Positions 13,015-24,469 of a DNA stretch of 64,000 nucleotides are shown here, one piece after another. Made by a program: the position numbers and the translations under genes. Each line of letters opens with the position of its first letter. Position 1 is the first letter of the stretch. The notes below the pieces were generated by a model that was given only the letters and a program-made list of their open reading frames with translations, did not search any database and was not told where the DNA came from. The stretch spans positions 124,959,475 through 125,023,474 of the forward strand of contig NC_134543.1 in the NCBI RefSeq assembly GCF_050624435.1. The letters run 5' to 3'. Source of the DNA: Tenrec ecaudatus. Its lineage: Eukaryota > Chordata > Mammalia > Afrosoricida > Tenrecidae.

Positions 13015-13110
13015 GTATTGGTCTTTGTGAATCTGGGTAAGTTGGGCCATCTTTCTGGGCCTTAGTTTTCTTCAACCACAAAGGAAGGCCTGGGCTAAGT
13101 AACCTAATGT
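13015..13110 (+). repeat. MIR relic
   Basis: gaatctgggtaagttgggcc and tctgggccttagttttcttc follow the MIR core (accttgggcaagtc...cctcagtttcctc). Old, mammal-wide SINE. Confidence 0.65.
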
Positions 13111-13289
13111 GCCCTCCTCCTTACAAGTATTGGTTTGCAGTTTCTGATCCTTTGAGGGGAGGAGACAACCAAATCTATGGAAGTGTGGGCCTGGGGACAC
13201 TTCTGTTCATGAAGATCATGATTTAGTGCTAAGATATGTCAGCTACCTTAGATTTCAGATTGTCTTTTTAATTTCTGGTTCTTCTTTTT

Positions 13290-14045
13290 TTATATCATTT
13301 TATTAGGAGCTCATACAACTCTTATCACAATCCATACATACATCAATTGTTGTAAAGCACATTTGTACATTCATTGCCCTCTTCATTCTCAAAACATTTG
13401 CTCTCTACTTAGGCCCCTGGAATCAGCTCCTCATTTTCCCCCTCCCTCCCCGCATGAACCATTGATAATTTATAAATTATTATTTTGTCATATCTTACAC
13501 TGTCCGACGTCTACCTTCACCCACTTTTCTGTTGTCCATCCCCCAGGGAGAAGGTTATATGTAGATCCTTGTAATCAGTTTCCCTTCTCTACCCAACCCT
13601 CCCTCTACCCTCCTGGTATCGCCACTCACACCACTGGTCCTCAAGGGATTCTCCATCCTGGATTCCCTGTGTTTCCAGTTCCTATCTGTACCAGTGTACA
13701 TCCTCTGGTCTAGCCAGATTTGTAAGGTAGACTTGAGATCATGATAATGGGGGTGGGGAGAGGGAGGAAGCATTTAGGAACTAGAGGAAAATTGTGTGTT
13801 TCATTGTTGCTACACTACACCCTGACTGGTTCGTCTCCTCCCCGTGACCCTTCCATAAGGGGATGTTCAGTTCCCTATAGGTAGGCTTTGGATCTCCACT
13901 CCACACTTCCCCTCATTCACAATGATGTGATTTTTTTTTGTTCTTTGATGCCTGATCCCTGTTCCCTTCGATATCTCGTGATCGCACAGGCTGGTGTGCT
14001 TCCTCCGTGTGGGCTTTGTTGCTTCTCAGCTCGATGGCCGTCCTT
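13290..14045 (-). mobile_element. L1-like LINE 3' end, antisense
   Basis: Longer than the copies at 3502 and 8556: besides the tail and C-rich tract it includes ttgttctttgatgcctgatc and gtgggctttgttgcttctca, matching the 47290-49190 copy in the same order. Confidence 0.78.
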
Positions 14046-15799
14046 TCTAGTCTTGACAGGACACCTGACAAGATCACCTTCCGAGAAGTGCTACGGATTA
14101 TCACTAAACTTAAGAACATCCATGACAGGGTGAGAGTGACAGCTGTTAGGGTTTGTCCATTTCACTGTAAATAGGAAGTTTTATTCATTAGATATTGGAG
14201 TATTCTCAGAGAGGCTCTGAGGATTGCCTCTGACCTCCTTTCCACCATGTCTCCTACTTTATAGCATCCCTGTGGATTGGGGGAATGACCCAGCTTCCGG
14301 GGCAGGCTTGGCCCTAGCTTTAGGCAAGGGTTTAGATTAATCCAATTTTGGTAGTTCCACATGTCCGGGATTGGTTCCGGAACTCAGCGTTAGCTCTTCA
14401 GAGCAACGCATCCCCATAGTTCTAAGTCCAGAAATAGCTCAGGAGCCACTTCAGACCAGTAAGGCTTGCAGGAAAGTTGGCTGCAGGCTTTTTCCCTCTA
14501 TGTAAGAGAGCCACAGGGAAAGAGGATCTCTTTTCTAAGTTTTGTTGTGATCAGGAGCTGCTGTCAGTCAGAGGATGACAATGATACTCCCCGGAGGGCA
14601 GAGCCAAGGGAAGTGCAGTGAAAATGAGCTGAAGCAATGGATGGAGCCAGCCTTGACCTCCACCTTAGTACTGGCCTTGTTTGATGAATCAGCACATTTC
14701 CGTCCTCTTTCAGTCTGTGTGAAGTGGGGTTTCTGTCATTTGCAGCAGAAAGCTCCTAATTGATAGGCTGATTACCCTTTTAGTCCCTTGAGTAGCCGCA
14801 GGAAATTATCTTTCCTTACTTCCAGACTAATTGTCATGCGACGATCATGGTTTTCCTCTTGGAATTAGATTTTCTCAGCTTCCCTAGTCCCTATGGTTGT
14901 CTTCAGAGTATGCTTAAGAAAGCGTTGCGCTTCCAAGTTTTCCTTAGCCTTCTCAACACTTGGTAGTACTTAAATCCTTGACTTGAATGCTCCGGGATAT
15001 CTAGGCTTTGCACAGGTGTAACTGGCAGAGAGGACTTGCCCATTGCTTGATTTGAGGGCAACGACGGGGTAGTGTATTAACAGCAAGGAACTTTGATGGT
15101 GCCACAGTGAAGCACCGGGTACCACCTGCAAGGATGGCATGTCAAACGGGCCCACAACACTCCAGGGGAGAAGAGACCCGGCAAGCAGCTCCCATGCCGA
15201 CGATGGTCTACGGGGGGTCTGTTCTGCCCCTCCGGGGAAGGGTCACTGTGCATTAAAACAACAACCCCGTGGCATTTAGCAGCAGCAACGTGGGAATAGC
15301 ACCCAGGCAAATCCCGGCTTCGAGGCTTGGGTGGGCACGGCTAAGGTGAGCTGAGGGAGGAAGAATGAACAGTGAAGAGAGCGCCACAAGGGTGGCGTGG
15401 CCTCCTCAGAGCAGGCTGTCCCGTGTGCACATGATCGAGCGGAGATTCCGGGCCCACTGAGGAACAAGAGAGCTAAGTGGCAGGGGCTCGGAGGGAACCG
15501 TGCAGGCTGCAGTCACGAGGAGAGCGCTGCACACGAGGAGGCTTGTTCTGCCCGGCAAAAGAAATGAGACCCGGGACTTCTGCGATCAAGCAGTGACGTT
15601 AGCACGGGAAGTGTTGAAAGCTGTTCCAGCAGGGCATGTAAGGGAATTGCAGCAGGGGAAATGTTAGCACAGCCTCCTGGGAAGCTGTTCCAGGATCCGA
15701 ACATGTGCTCTCCTACATTCACGTGGGTCGCAGGGTTATCAAGGCCAGGTCCACTCAACCAGTCGTTGTTTGCGTGCATACACGGGCCACTGTTGCTCT

Positions 15800-15895
15800 C
15801 CCTGTCATCTAGTTGTCGTGCAGAGAAGTTAAGCAGCTTAGAATCTAGAACCTAATCTAGAATCTGGGTCTCTTGACTACGGTAGTCCAGTGCTG
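15800..15895 (-). repeat. MIR relic, antisense
   Basis: gcagagaagttaagcagctt and tctgggtctcttgactacgg, tagtccagtgctgt follow the antisense MIR core. Confidence 0.65.
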
Positions 15896-15949
15896 TTTAT
15901 TAATAATTAAGATTGTTTTTTATTTTTTGTGCAATCCTTTCAAAGAGAA

Positions 15950-16140
15950 AAACCAAACTTGTAGTCATCGAGTTGATGTGGATGCTTAGCGACCTATAGG
16001 ACAGGGTAGAACTGCCTCTGTGGGCTCCCCAGACTGTAACTCTTTACAGGGTAGAAAGCCCCATCTTTCCCCCAAGGGAGCGGCTGGAGTTAGACAGCTG
16101 ACCTTGAAGTGAACAGCCCACTACAGAACGACTCGGCCCC
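15950..16140 (-). repeat. AfroSINE, antisense
   Basis: gtagtcatcgagttgatgtg, ctataggacagggtagaact and ccagactgtaactctttaca are diagnostic. The head (gactcggcccccaggc) is decayed. Confidence 0.88.
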
Positions 16141-16921
16141 CAGGCCCCCCCCACCCTCAGCGTAGTTCTACACTTGATCTTCGCCGTAGTGCACTTCGTG
16201 CTTTCTTAAAATGTTACGAATTTTAAGGCTCGGCTCGGCCAGCCTTTTGGTTTTTCCTGGTTGGGGATGTGATTGTGCTCTGTAGCATCTGCAAGTCTGC
16301 TAAGGTGGCCTGGGCAGCAGCGGGAAACAGAAGGTAAGTACAAGTTTACATCTCTTGCAAATACTGAAAACCCTCTAAGCGGTGGAAAGATGAAGGGTTA
16401 CAGGTAAGGGTACAACTTCTCCAAATACCTGAAAGGTAACGGCGCCTAACAAATGGGCTGGGTCTGTAGAGTTTCCTCAATGTTTAGAAAGAATGGGGAG
16501 CGAGAGACTTTGAAGGAAGCTTCAGAATGGGGTGTTGAATGAAGATGGTGGCGTTACCCAAAGTTCCTCCAGTTAACCGTGAAAGAGCAGGAGTCCCGGT
16601 CGTAATAAGCCCGCCTAAGGCATTTGGATGTTTCCTGGCATTTGGGTGTGCATCATCCTTGATGGAAAATGCAGCCAAGCTGCGGTGACACCTGTGAGAG
16701 CTGGCCCCATTGGGCTGCCTTGTTTTCCTGGTGTCCCAAGGGTCCTGTCTGACGGTAGGCAGTCTCCCCATTTGTTTCTCTCTTGCTGTAGGGAAACTGT
16801 TTGCCTTTTCCTTCTTGACAGGTTTCTGCCCAACACTGGTCCCGGGTTTCACCAGTTTCACTGTATTAAGCAATGAAATGTTGGACATTCACTTTGAAAA
16901 TCATGAATGGTCAAGAACATA

Positions 16922-17215
16922 TTAATATCAATAAGCATTTATTGAGTGCCTGCCAGGTGTTGGTAAGGAGCTCTGGTGACATGGTGGTTACGTGTTGGGC
17001 TGCGATCTCAAGGTTCAAAGTTCAAAGCAACCAGCCGTTCCTCGGGAGAAATGTGAGGCTGGCTTTCTACTCCTGTACAGAGTACAGTCTTAGAAACCTA
17101 CGGGGCAGCTCTCCCCTGTCCTACTTGGTTGCTGAGTCAGTGCCAACCGGATGGCAGTGAGCTTGGGTTGGTATGGTGTGGCTAGATGTTGGGCATTGTT
17201 CTAGCGGCCAGAACC
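16922..17215. repeat. MIR relic split by a sense AfroSINE
   Basis: Outer parts caataagcatttattgagtg (about 16929) and atgttgggcattgttctag (about 17187) belong to an antisense MIR. Between them, 16965-17180, lies an AfroSINE in sense orientation (ggagctctggtgacatggtg to ccaaccggatggcagtgagc). aggtgttgg and agatgttgg at the junctions look like the target duplication. Confidence 0.7.
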
Positions 17216-17289
17216 CTGTGGGATGGAGGAGGGATCCTGAGTGTCTTGGTTACCCTGGGATCTGGGGTTCTCTTAAAAGATGACTCCTC

Positions 17290-17600
17290 ATGGGACTCAG
17301 GGGGCAATCATCCGTCTTCTTGTTAGGGAAGTACCCCTCACTCTACATTGACTGCTTCAGCCAGTCCGCAGTGTGCACTGCAGTGGCGTTCATCACATCG
17401 GCCAGGTTGTGCCGTTGTAATAAGTAATACTGCTTGGAGCACAGGTCTGCGTATGTCTACACTCAAGGCTTTGGGGTATATGCCCACCGGTGAAATTGTT
17501 AGGTTTAGCTTTTTGAGAATCAGCCAAATTTTTTCCCCTAGGGTCTGTACCATTTGGCCTTCCCACCAGCGTTGGTTGGGGGTCCCGCATGCTAAGTTTT
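17290..17600 (-). mobile_element. old L1M LINE 3' fragment, antisense
   Basis: ctttggggtatatgcccacc, ttttgagaatcagccaaatt and gtaccatttggccttcccac, then accagcgttgg, match the antisense 3' region of ancient mammalian L1s. Confidence 0.75.
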
Positions 17601-18185
17601 CAGTGGGTGATGATGGCAGTAGGTTCTGTTGGGGGTGGGGGAGGGAGGAGAGAAGATGATCCGATGCTCACAGTCCTGTGCATACTGTGTTGCTGAATTG
17701 TGTTTCTGCCTCAGCAGACCCCTGCAGGGCTGGAGGGAAACATGAGCCAGATAAGCTGGGGATGGTGGGTATCAGATTGTATTCGCCAGCAATACATGGT
17801 GAAGAGGCAGGGATGGGAAAATTGAGAAGCTGACCTGCAGCCTTAGCTTGGGTGCAATTGTTGTGTATTTTGGGATTCACTAGAGCCCGAGAAGGCAGGC
17901 TCCCTGAGGGAAAAGTACTCCCAGAGAACAAGTACTAAGAGTTCATCATGCCTAAGCTTTACAGAGGGTGCAGGGGAGAAGCTACCTTTTTCAATGGCTC
18001 TCGGCATTGTTATGTAGAAAGATTCTCGTAAAATAGCTGTTGAAGCCCCTCATCACCAAAAAGAGAGAAACTGCCATTAGTGTCTGAGTTGATTTAAAGG
18101 CTGTCTGATTTACATGTTTTCTCAAAATCTCCTGGAAGCCACTTAAGGGTTTCTTTATTGAATGCAAATTTTAAAAAATCCTAAA

Positions 18186-18585
18186 TTCACTGCCATCTTG
18201 TCAGTGCCACTCATGGCTTCCTATAGGACTGGGTAGGACTGCCCCTGTGGATTTCAAAGACTACTCTTTATTTATTTATTTATTCATTTATTTATTTATT
18301 TATTTATTTATATTTATTCTTTTTTGGGGGGGGGTTAGTCTTAGGGTTAGGTTTAGGGGTAAGGGTTAGGGTTAGGGGTAAGGAAGTTAGGGTTAGGGGT
18401 AAGGGTTAGGCTTAGAGTAACGGTTAGGGTTTGGGTTAGGCATTAGGGTTAGGTTTAGGGTTAGCAAAGACTACTCTTTATAGGAATAGAAAGCCTCATC
18501 TTTTGCCTCAGAGCAACTGGTGGTTTTGAACTGCTGACTTAATGGATCACAGCCCCACAGGTAACCCATACGCTGCTGGGCTTCT
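18186..18585 (-). repeat. AfroSINE, antisense, interrupted by telomeric DNA
   Basis: Outer halves: ttcactgccatcttgtcagt to ggatttcaaagactactctt, and ataggaatagaaagcctcat to acgctgctgggcttctt. The 194-bp insert between them is annotated separately. Confidence 0.85.
18255..18480. repeat. interstitial telomeric repeat flanked by a 16-bp duplication
   Basis: caaagactactcttta occurs exactly at 18255-18270 and again at 18465-18480. Between the copies lie a (TTTA)n tract, a run of nine G (18326-18334), and about 130 bp of degenerate telomere repeat with nine perfect TTAGGG hexamers plus variants such as gtaagg, ttaggt and ttaggc. Seen directly; the insertion mechanism is open. Confidence 0.92.
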
Positions 18586-18975
18586 TCTCGAATCAAAAGA
18601 GCGCCCAGATCTAAAAGCAGAGCCACCAGTTGATCAGGAGTTAGCAAATGACAATGAATGACATTCCCTGACAGGCGTCCTGGGACAGAGAGCAGCCTCC
18701 TCCTGGCGAGTTTTCTGTTGCTACCAAGAGACCTACTCCCCCCACCCGGACTCTAACCTTCTAATTCTGTTTCCATGACTTTTTTGAAGCCCCCTGGTGT
18801 TTGCAAAGGGTATTGTCAGTTTGAGCTACCCCGGGAGAGGGCAGGTGCAGGAGGGGCTAAAGCTCTGAACTGCCAGAGCACGTCTGCGTGCTTCCTGTCA
18901 GGCCGCCTGTGAGCGGCTCTCAGCTCTGGCTGCCAGTAAGAATCTCCTGGGAAACCTTAAAAATTGCAGGTTAGG

Positions 18976-19095
18976 GAGTCCTGCTACTATAGAGGTAACT
19001 CGTTGGGCTGTGAGCTGCAGGGTCTGGAGTTTGAAACCCCTAGCAGCTCGTGGGGAGAAAGGTGGGACTTTCTACTCCTATCAACAGCGTAGCAA
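18976..19095 (+). repeat. AfroSINE 5' part, sense
   Basis: ggagtcctgctactatagag, aactcgttgggctgtgagct and tgggactttctactcctatc follow the sense head and middle. Confidence 0.75.
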
Positions 19096-19629
19096 CTTTA
19101 GCTCCAGCCAGTACATTGTGGGAAACATTGAAGAACACATTTCTAAAATACTTGCTGAGCTAACTGTGCACAAGCAGCGTGTAGACTGCCCCTCCTCTCT
19201 GCCCCCACCCCCACCCGCCTCAGAAGTTCTTAGCCAGTTGCAGAGTCTAAAGAATCAAGTGGTACAAGTCGAAGGACAAAGAAGGACATTTTAAAGAGGT
19301 CCCAAGGCCTTCATTAGGAGGGGTTGGGGGATGGGAAGCATTGTGTAATATGTCTTTCAGGAAGTGGAAAATATGGCATGTTCTCAATCTATCCAAATTA
19401 TGTAACTTTGGGGGCTATGAGCCATTTGTGTCAAAATAATGAGGCATATACGACGTTGCATTTAGCACGTGTGGAGATTCTTTGCAGAGTAATCAGCATT
19501 CCGGGGAAACATGCCGTTCACGCCCTCTGTGTGGTCACACTTTCCAGTGGGTTGGAGAGCTTTCTCTTTCTTTTCTTTTCAATGGAAATCTTTGTCCCTT
19601 TCCTAAGAGGCCTTGGATTGTAGTTAAAG

Positions 19630-19759
19630 AAACTTGTCTAGAAAAGAATGATGGCAGCATACGTACAAATATGCCTGATACAATTAATGTCTGGCTTGTA
19701 ATAAGAGTTGTAAGAGCCCCCAATAAAATGATCTTTTAATTAAAAAAAAACTTAGTCTA
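19630..19759 (+). mobile_element. short 5'-truncated L1-like insertion with target duplication
   Basis: The 107-bp body (19641-19747) runs from gaaaagaatgatggcagcat to gagcccccaataaaatgatc and an A-rich tail. Flanks aaacttgtcta (19630-19640) and aaacttagtcta (19748-19759) are a target duplication differing by one inserted base. It lies just 20 bp upstream of RAB8B exon 2. Confidence 0.75.
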
Positions 19760-19779
19760 TCGTTCTCTTTTTCTGGCAG

Positions 19780-19840
19780 GAATTGATTTTAAAATCCGGA
19801 CGATAGAACTCGATGGGAAGAAAATTAAACTTCAGATATG
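19780..19840 (+). CDS. RAB8B: RAB8B coding exon 2 (residues 42-62)
   Basis: The 61-bp exon sits between a ggcag acceptor and a gtgagt donor. It begins with the last two bases of the Gly42 codon and ends with the first two of Trp62. It encodes [19 protein letters not shown], which covers the end of switch I and beta strands 2-3, including the IDFKIRT stretch characteristic of the Rab8/10/13 group. Length and phase match the family exon. The next exon supplies the final G of Trp62, so the splice is phase-consistent. This is the first RAB8B exon visible; the preceding P-loop exon should lie to the left. Confidence 0.97.
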
Positions 19841-20064
19841 GTGAGTAAGTTGCACGGAGAGTTGTGCAAAGTTAAAAGGTGGCCTGAGGTAGCTAATGCA
19901 TCTTTTCTCCTAAACCGGGACCAGGTATCGAACACCTATCTAAAGGTGTCTCCTCCAAGCATGGAAAGGGAGGGGTGGTACTCAGCCAGAATGCTCCATT
20001 GCAGAGGGAAAGAAATGGAATGCCCAGCAACTACAGTGTCCTTGTTCCAGCAGGCAAAGTGTCT

Positions 20065-20172
20065 AAGTGGCAGAACCCAGGCTCTGGCTCTGACTGTCTC
20101 TCGGTTGGGGTGACTTGGGGCAGATGCTTGCCTGCGTTCCCTAATTTCCTAGTTATTCAGTTGGATTGATGA
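20065..20172 (+). repeat. MIR relic
   Basis: ccaggctctggctctgactg, ggtgacttggggcagatgct and ttccctaatttcctagttat follow the MIR core in sense order. Confidence 0.6.
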
Positions 20173-20654
20173 CATTTGACATTTGAGTGCCCCCTCAGCT
20201 CTGATTGTTGATGGTTTTTTTGTATAATCTCATGAAGTAAAGAAACAAGGAGGAGTACTGGGCTGGGCAGAAGGGTCCTGGTTACCACTTAAAATGTTGT
20301 AATTGCAAAGCCAAGCATGTCTGGTAAAGTCCCGAAAAGCACGTCAAAGTGCGGTTCATCAATATGATTTTCCCAGATCTCCAAGGTGAATATTTTCAGC
20401 TTGAACTCCAAATCTCTGAGTTTTAAATGTCGTACAAAGAGAAAGTCAAAGGTGGTCAAATTCCTTTCATCTCGGTGTGCGGCCTTCCAGGAAGGTACTT
20501 GGTGCCGTTTGCTCATCTGTGTAACGGTGACGGCAGCACAGCCTGAGAAGGAGGCAGGGCTCTGTGGTGAGGTCATAACATCAGCTTTATCCTTAGGCTC
20601 TTTTCTCAAAACTGAGATCGAGTTTGAACCTAAAATCGAAATCTGCCAGCCCTT

Positions 20655-20745
20655 CTTCTTACGGAGGAGGAAGCTGGAACTTGGAGTGGTTAGGAGCACC
20701 TGCGAGCATCTGTCTGGCTTGGTGGCAGAACTGGGACAACTACTG
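20655..20745 (-). repeat. MIR relic, antisense
   Basis: ttacggaggaggaagctgga, gagtggttaggagcacctgc and ttggtggcagaactgggaca resemble the antisense MIR core. Confidence 0.55.
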
Positions 20746-21137
20746 CATCTCCTGGAGCAGAGAGCCGCTTCCTCTGTAGCCTGGCAGAGGGGTCTCTGCA
20801 GGCAACGTCCTTTATTAGCAGACCTGGGAAGGGTTGCCATAGCTTTCCCTTTTCATCTTCTGCTACTTAGTAAGAAGCCACCAATTTTAAAGAGAGAAGA
20901 AATATTTTTCAGAGAGAACCAAAGATTATTTCTGACTCCACTCTGTCTATTCCTGATCACAGCACTAGGGAATATTCTTGAGGATTTCTTGGGGCCATTG
21001 GAAGACCAGTGTCCTAGAACTTAAGGTAACATTTATGGCTGCTTTACAAAGCACTTTCACAGTCTGCTTATTTGCCCCAGAACCTGGTATGGTAGAACTT
21101 CTCAAAGAGGAGTCAAAACATCATCACATGTGAGTTA

Positions 21138-21700
21138 GTCTGGGTAGACTAGAGAAACAGAATTCATAGTTACTCATATTTTATGAGAGAGTTTTATATA
21201 AAGGGTAAGTGTACATTAAGAAAGCATCCCAACCCAGTGCTGTCCAAGCCCAAAAGTCCAACATTAGCCCGTATGTCTGACACCAGTCTACCAAGTCCTC
21301 CTCCATCTCACAAATCACACACAATGATGCCAAATGCAGGAGGAAAGCCGAATCAGTGAGCCATGTGAGCAGCTCAGTGCTGGCAGAGGTCTTCTCTACA
21401 TGGCTGCTCCGGCACCCAGGGCTGCATCGGGGTAGGTCCATGTGGCTTCTCCTTGGGGATGTCTTGCAGGAAGTGAGCCTTGCCAGCTGAAGCAGGGAAC
21501 TAGCTAAGGCAGCCTCACCCTGGTCCGATCATCAAAGAACAAAAGATCAGAAAGGCCAGGCTCACTGAGCCATTTATCTCTCCGCGCTTCAGTTAATCCC
21601 ACGTGCGTTCATTGGCCAGGTTGGCACAATATACCTTAACTATTGCAGCATGATTTCTTTGTCAATGGCTTTAGAAGCAAAATAGTATCCATTCAATCCT
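21138..21700 (-). mobile_element. old L1-like 3' fragment, antisense
   Basis: tctgggtagactagagaaac and agaattcatag near the left end, and ccaggttggcacaatatacc near the right, resemble the reverse 3' ends of ancient mammalian L1s. The interior is not diagnostic. Confidence 0.5.
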
Positions 21701-22120
21701 TATGACCTCCATGCAGTGTGGTCGGGTTTCTCCTTTATCCTCGCTACAAGACTGGTTCTCAATCAGTAGTGTTAGCACTGAGAAAATAAAGCGCATCTGC
21801 TTAAGAGTGCTTAGCCTGTCCTCATGATGTGTTTCATGTTCTATACAAGTGGCTCCATGTATGTAATCCTATCTGTGTGTAAATGATGTAGTAAGGGGCC
21901 TTTGGCATGATCCCTGGCTCTATGCTGAACAGCCAAGGCCTCTCACTGGCATAGAATCAGTTCCTACTCGTAGTGACTCTATAGAGCAGAGTAGACGTGT
22001 CCCTGTAGGTTCCCAAGATGCTACGCCAACTCTTCACCAGAGTAGAAAGCCTCATTTTTCTCCCAAGGAGCACCGATGGTTTCAAACTTCTGACCTGGGC
22101 CTTGCAGTTAATAGCCCGCT

Positions 22121-22255
22121 GCATAACCCACTGAGGCCGTGACAACCTTCCTACACTGCATAACCCACTGAGGCATCGTCTATAAACAGCCCTACACTGC
22201 ATAACCCACTGAGGCATCGTCAATAAACCGCCCTACACTGCATAACCCACTGAGG
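22121..22255. repeat. 41-bp tandem array from a SINE end, four copies
   Basis: gcataacccactgaggc starts at 22121, 22158, 22199 and 22240 (steps of 37, 41 and 41 bp). The unit also carries atcgtcnataaac and ccctacact. Confidence 0.95.
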
Positions 22256-22441
22256 CAGTGGCGCTCTCAACGCGACCCTTTAAACAGTTCATGTGGTGGT
22301 GACCCTCCCACCATACATGATTCTCGTTGCTACTTTATAACTGTAATTTTGCCACTGTTATGAATCAGACGACCCCTTTGAAAGGTTTATTCGACCACCT
22401 CCTCCCCCCAGGAGTCTCGACCCCAAGGTTGAGAACCGCTG
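22256..22441. mobile_element. SPIN-like non-autonomous hAT element
   Basis: Left end cagtggcgctctcaacgcg, right end aggttgagaaccgctg. Flanks cactgagg (22248-22255) and cactaagg (22442-22449) are an 8-bp target duplication with one mismatch. It sits exactly at the end of the last tandem unit of the SINE, so it is younger than that SINE. Confidence 0.85.
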
Positions 22442-22929
22442 CACTAAGGGCTCCTAGCTGAAGTCTGTACTGTGAGTAGCTCATCCCAAGAGAGAAGCAG
22501 GTAGTGGCAGAGCTGGCCCACAGCTCTCCTGAAGAGCCTGCCTCTTCTTCTGCAGGATGAGATGATGTGAATTCTGCCACACTGGGCTCTGGGGGACTAG
22601 TGTAAGCACCTTGTGAAAATGCTTGGAAAGCAAATATGAGTGTTAACATGTTTTCCTGATTTTTTTTTAACTCACGGTATGTATTCCCTTGGTCCTTAAT
22701 CTCTTGTTTGAGTTTGGTGTTCATTCAATTTCTAGTACATTTCCGTAAAACCTTCTTCTCCCCAGCAATGAAATTGTACAATGTAGTTTTTCTTAGTCCC
22801 ACAGGTAGTAACTTGAGTCTGGCTGTAAGAGGCAAGTTGGACAATATTGACTTGTTTCTAAATACAAAGGAAATTTAGCTGCCTTTAATTAGAAGAGTCA
22901 TTAGGAAGTTTTACATCTTGTAGCATTTT

Positions 22930-24165
22930 GTTTTGATGGCAAGCTATCTGCTCAAAGATAAGAATATATTACTGAGGAGTCTGAGAACTCGACCCCAATC
23001 CAAGCTATATGAGCAACCGCCCCTGCCCCCAAAAGAACTTACTTTAGAAGATCGCATTCATCTCGGGAAGAGGAACATGTCTGATCAGAGGACTTGGGAG
23101 CAAATGAAGGGGGATGAAGAGAGAGTGGAGCACATCCTGGCCAACCAAGCCTAGAGGACATTATCCCCACTCAGAACAGCCAATTCACAGAGTGGACCAT
23201 ATGGCTGGTCCCATTATGAGACACGATGTCCCTCGCTGACCCTCTACTCAAGTACTCCCTCAATGCAAGAACACTTTGTTCTATTAAACTGGCATTCCAT
23301 GATGCTCACCTTCCCGACACGATCACTGAAGACAAATGGGTGCATAAGCAAATGTGGTGAAGAGAGCTGATGGTGCCCGGCTATCAGAAGTTACAGCGTC
23401 TTGGGTCTTAAAGGCTTGAAGATAAAAAAGTGGCCATCTAGCTCAGAAGCAACAAAGCCCACATGGAAGAAGCACACCAGCTTGTGTGACCACGAGGTGT
23501 CGAAGGTATCAGACATCAAAGAGCAAAAAAAAAATCATATCATTGTAAATTTTGACGAGTGCAGAGTAGAGACCCAAAACCCATCTGTCGGTAACAGCAC
23601 ACCCCCTTCCAGAAGGGTCACCAGGAGGAGACAAGCCTGTCAGTGTGCAGTGTAGCAACAATGAAACATACAACTTTCCTCTAATTCTTTAATGCTTTCT
23701 ACCCCCCAGTATCATTATCCCAATTCTACCTTACAAATCTGGCTAGACCAGAGGATGTACCTGGTACAGATAGGAACTAGAAACACAGGAAATCCAGGAC
23801 AGATGATCCCTTCAGGACCAGTGGTATGAGTGGCAATACCAAAGGGTGGACGGAAGGTGGGGTAGAAAGGGAGAACCGATCACACAGATCTACATATAAC
23901 CTCCTCCCTGGTGAACAGACAACAGAAAAGTAGGTGAAAGGAGACATCGGACAATGTAAGACATGACAAAATAATAATAATTTATAAATTATCAAGGATT
24001 CATGAGGGAGGGGGGAATGGTGAGGGAGGGGGAAAATGAGCTGATACCAAGGGCTCAAGTAGAAAGCAAATGTTTTGAGAATGTGCTTGACACAATGGAT
24101 AGATAAATGGATTGTGATAAGAGTTGTACGAGCCCCCAATAAAATGATTTAAAAATATCTGAGTG
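22930..24165 (+). mobile_element. L1-like LINE 3' end, sense (1.2 kb)
   Basis: Longest sense copy. It holds agtggagcacatcctggcca, gctcagaagcaacaaagccc, a G-rich tract (24004-24034) and the tail gagcccccaataaaatgatt. A 73-codon open frame (22933-23154) lies in its upstream part and matches the reverse strand at about 49040-49155, so it is transposon DNA, not a host gene. Compared with 47290-49190 it lacks about 700 bp internally. Confidence 0.8.
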
Positions 24166-24469
24166 GGTTCCATAGCTTTGAGAGGTGGTTTTTGGTTTCA
24201 AAGCCTTTGGAAACATGGCAGAGGGTTGTGTGTTTGACTCTGGTGTCTCCTTTCATCACGGTCTCCGCAGCCGGGCACGTGCTTGAGGAGATCCATTTCA
24301 GTGTGTGTCTGCTGAGCGGAATTTGCACAGTGCTAAGGCCAGTCCAATCGCTCGCTTTGTGCAGACATCGCACTTTCCGCCAAGAGAGTACAATGCCTTC
24401 ATCAGGGGGCACTTTATAAAAAGGATTATAGCTACCTCCAGGAGTCTGCAGAACTTCACACTCTGTCCT

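Larger units (their letters stand above)
1..19779 (+). other. RAB8B: RAB8B intron 1 (3' part)
   Basis: About 19.8 kb without a recognisable exon. Transposons are listed separately. In these stretches I see no gene, RNA or clear repeat: 433-1806, 2306-3501, 4126-5229, 5437-6129, 6857-8555, 9126-11654, 11856-12798, 14046-15799, 16141-16920, 17621-18185 and 19096-19629. 9126-10600 is notably AT-rich; 15000-15800 is notably GC-rich. Weak imperfect duplications around 15597-15700 share the words gttagcac and agctgttccag. Confidence 0.8.
21945..22456 (-). repeat. AfroSINE, antisense, with tandem array and SPIN insertion
   Basis: SINE body 21945-22140 (tagtgactctatagagcaga, agaaagcctcatttttctcc). 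Its head end gcataacccactgagg is amplified (22121-22255) and then interrupted by a SPIN-like element; the last SINE bases ggctcct follow at 22449. Confidence 0.85.

Noticed and set aside
20386..21024. 212-codon forward open frame in RAB8B intron 2
   Set aside because: It crosses MIR-like DNA, has no known motif and no splice context; an overlapping reverse frame of similar length exists.
22933..23154. 73-codon frame with a protein-like charged composition
   Set aside because: The same sequence recurs in reverse near 49040-49155 within the L1-like element, so it is repeat DNA.
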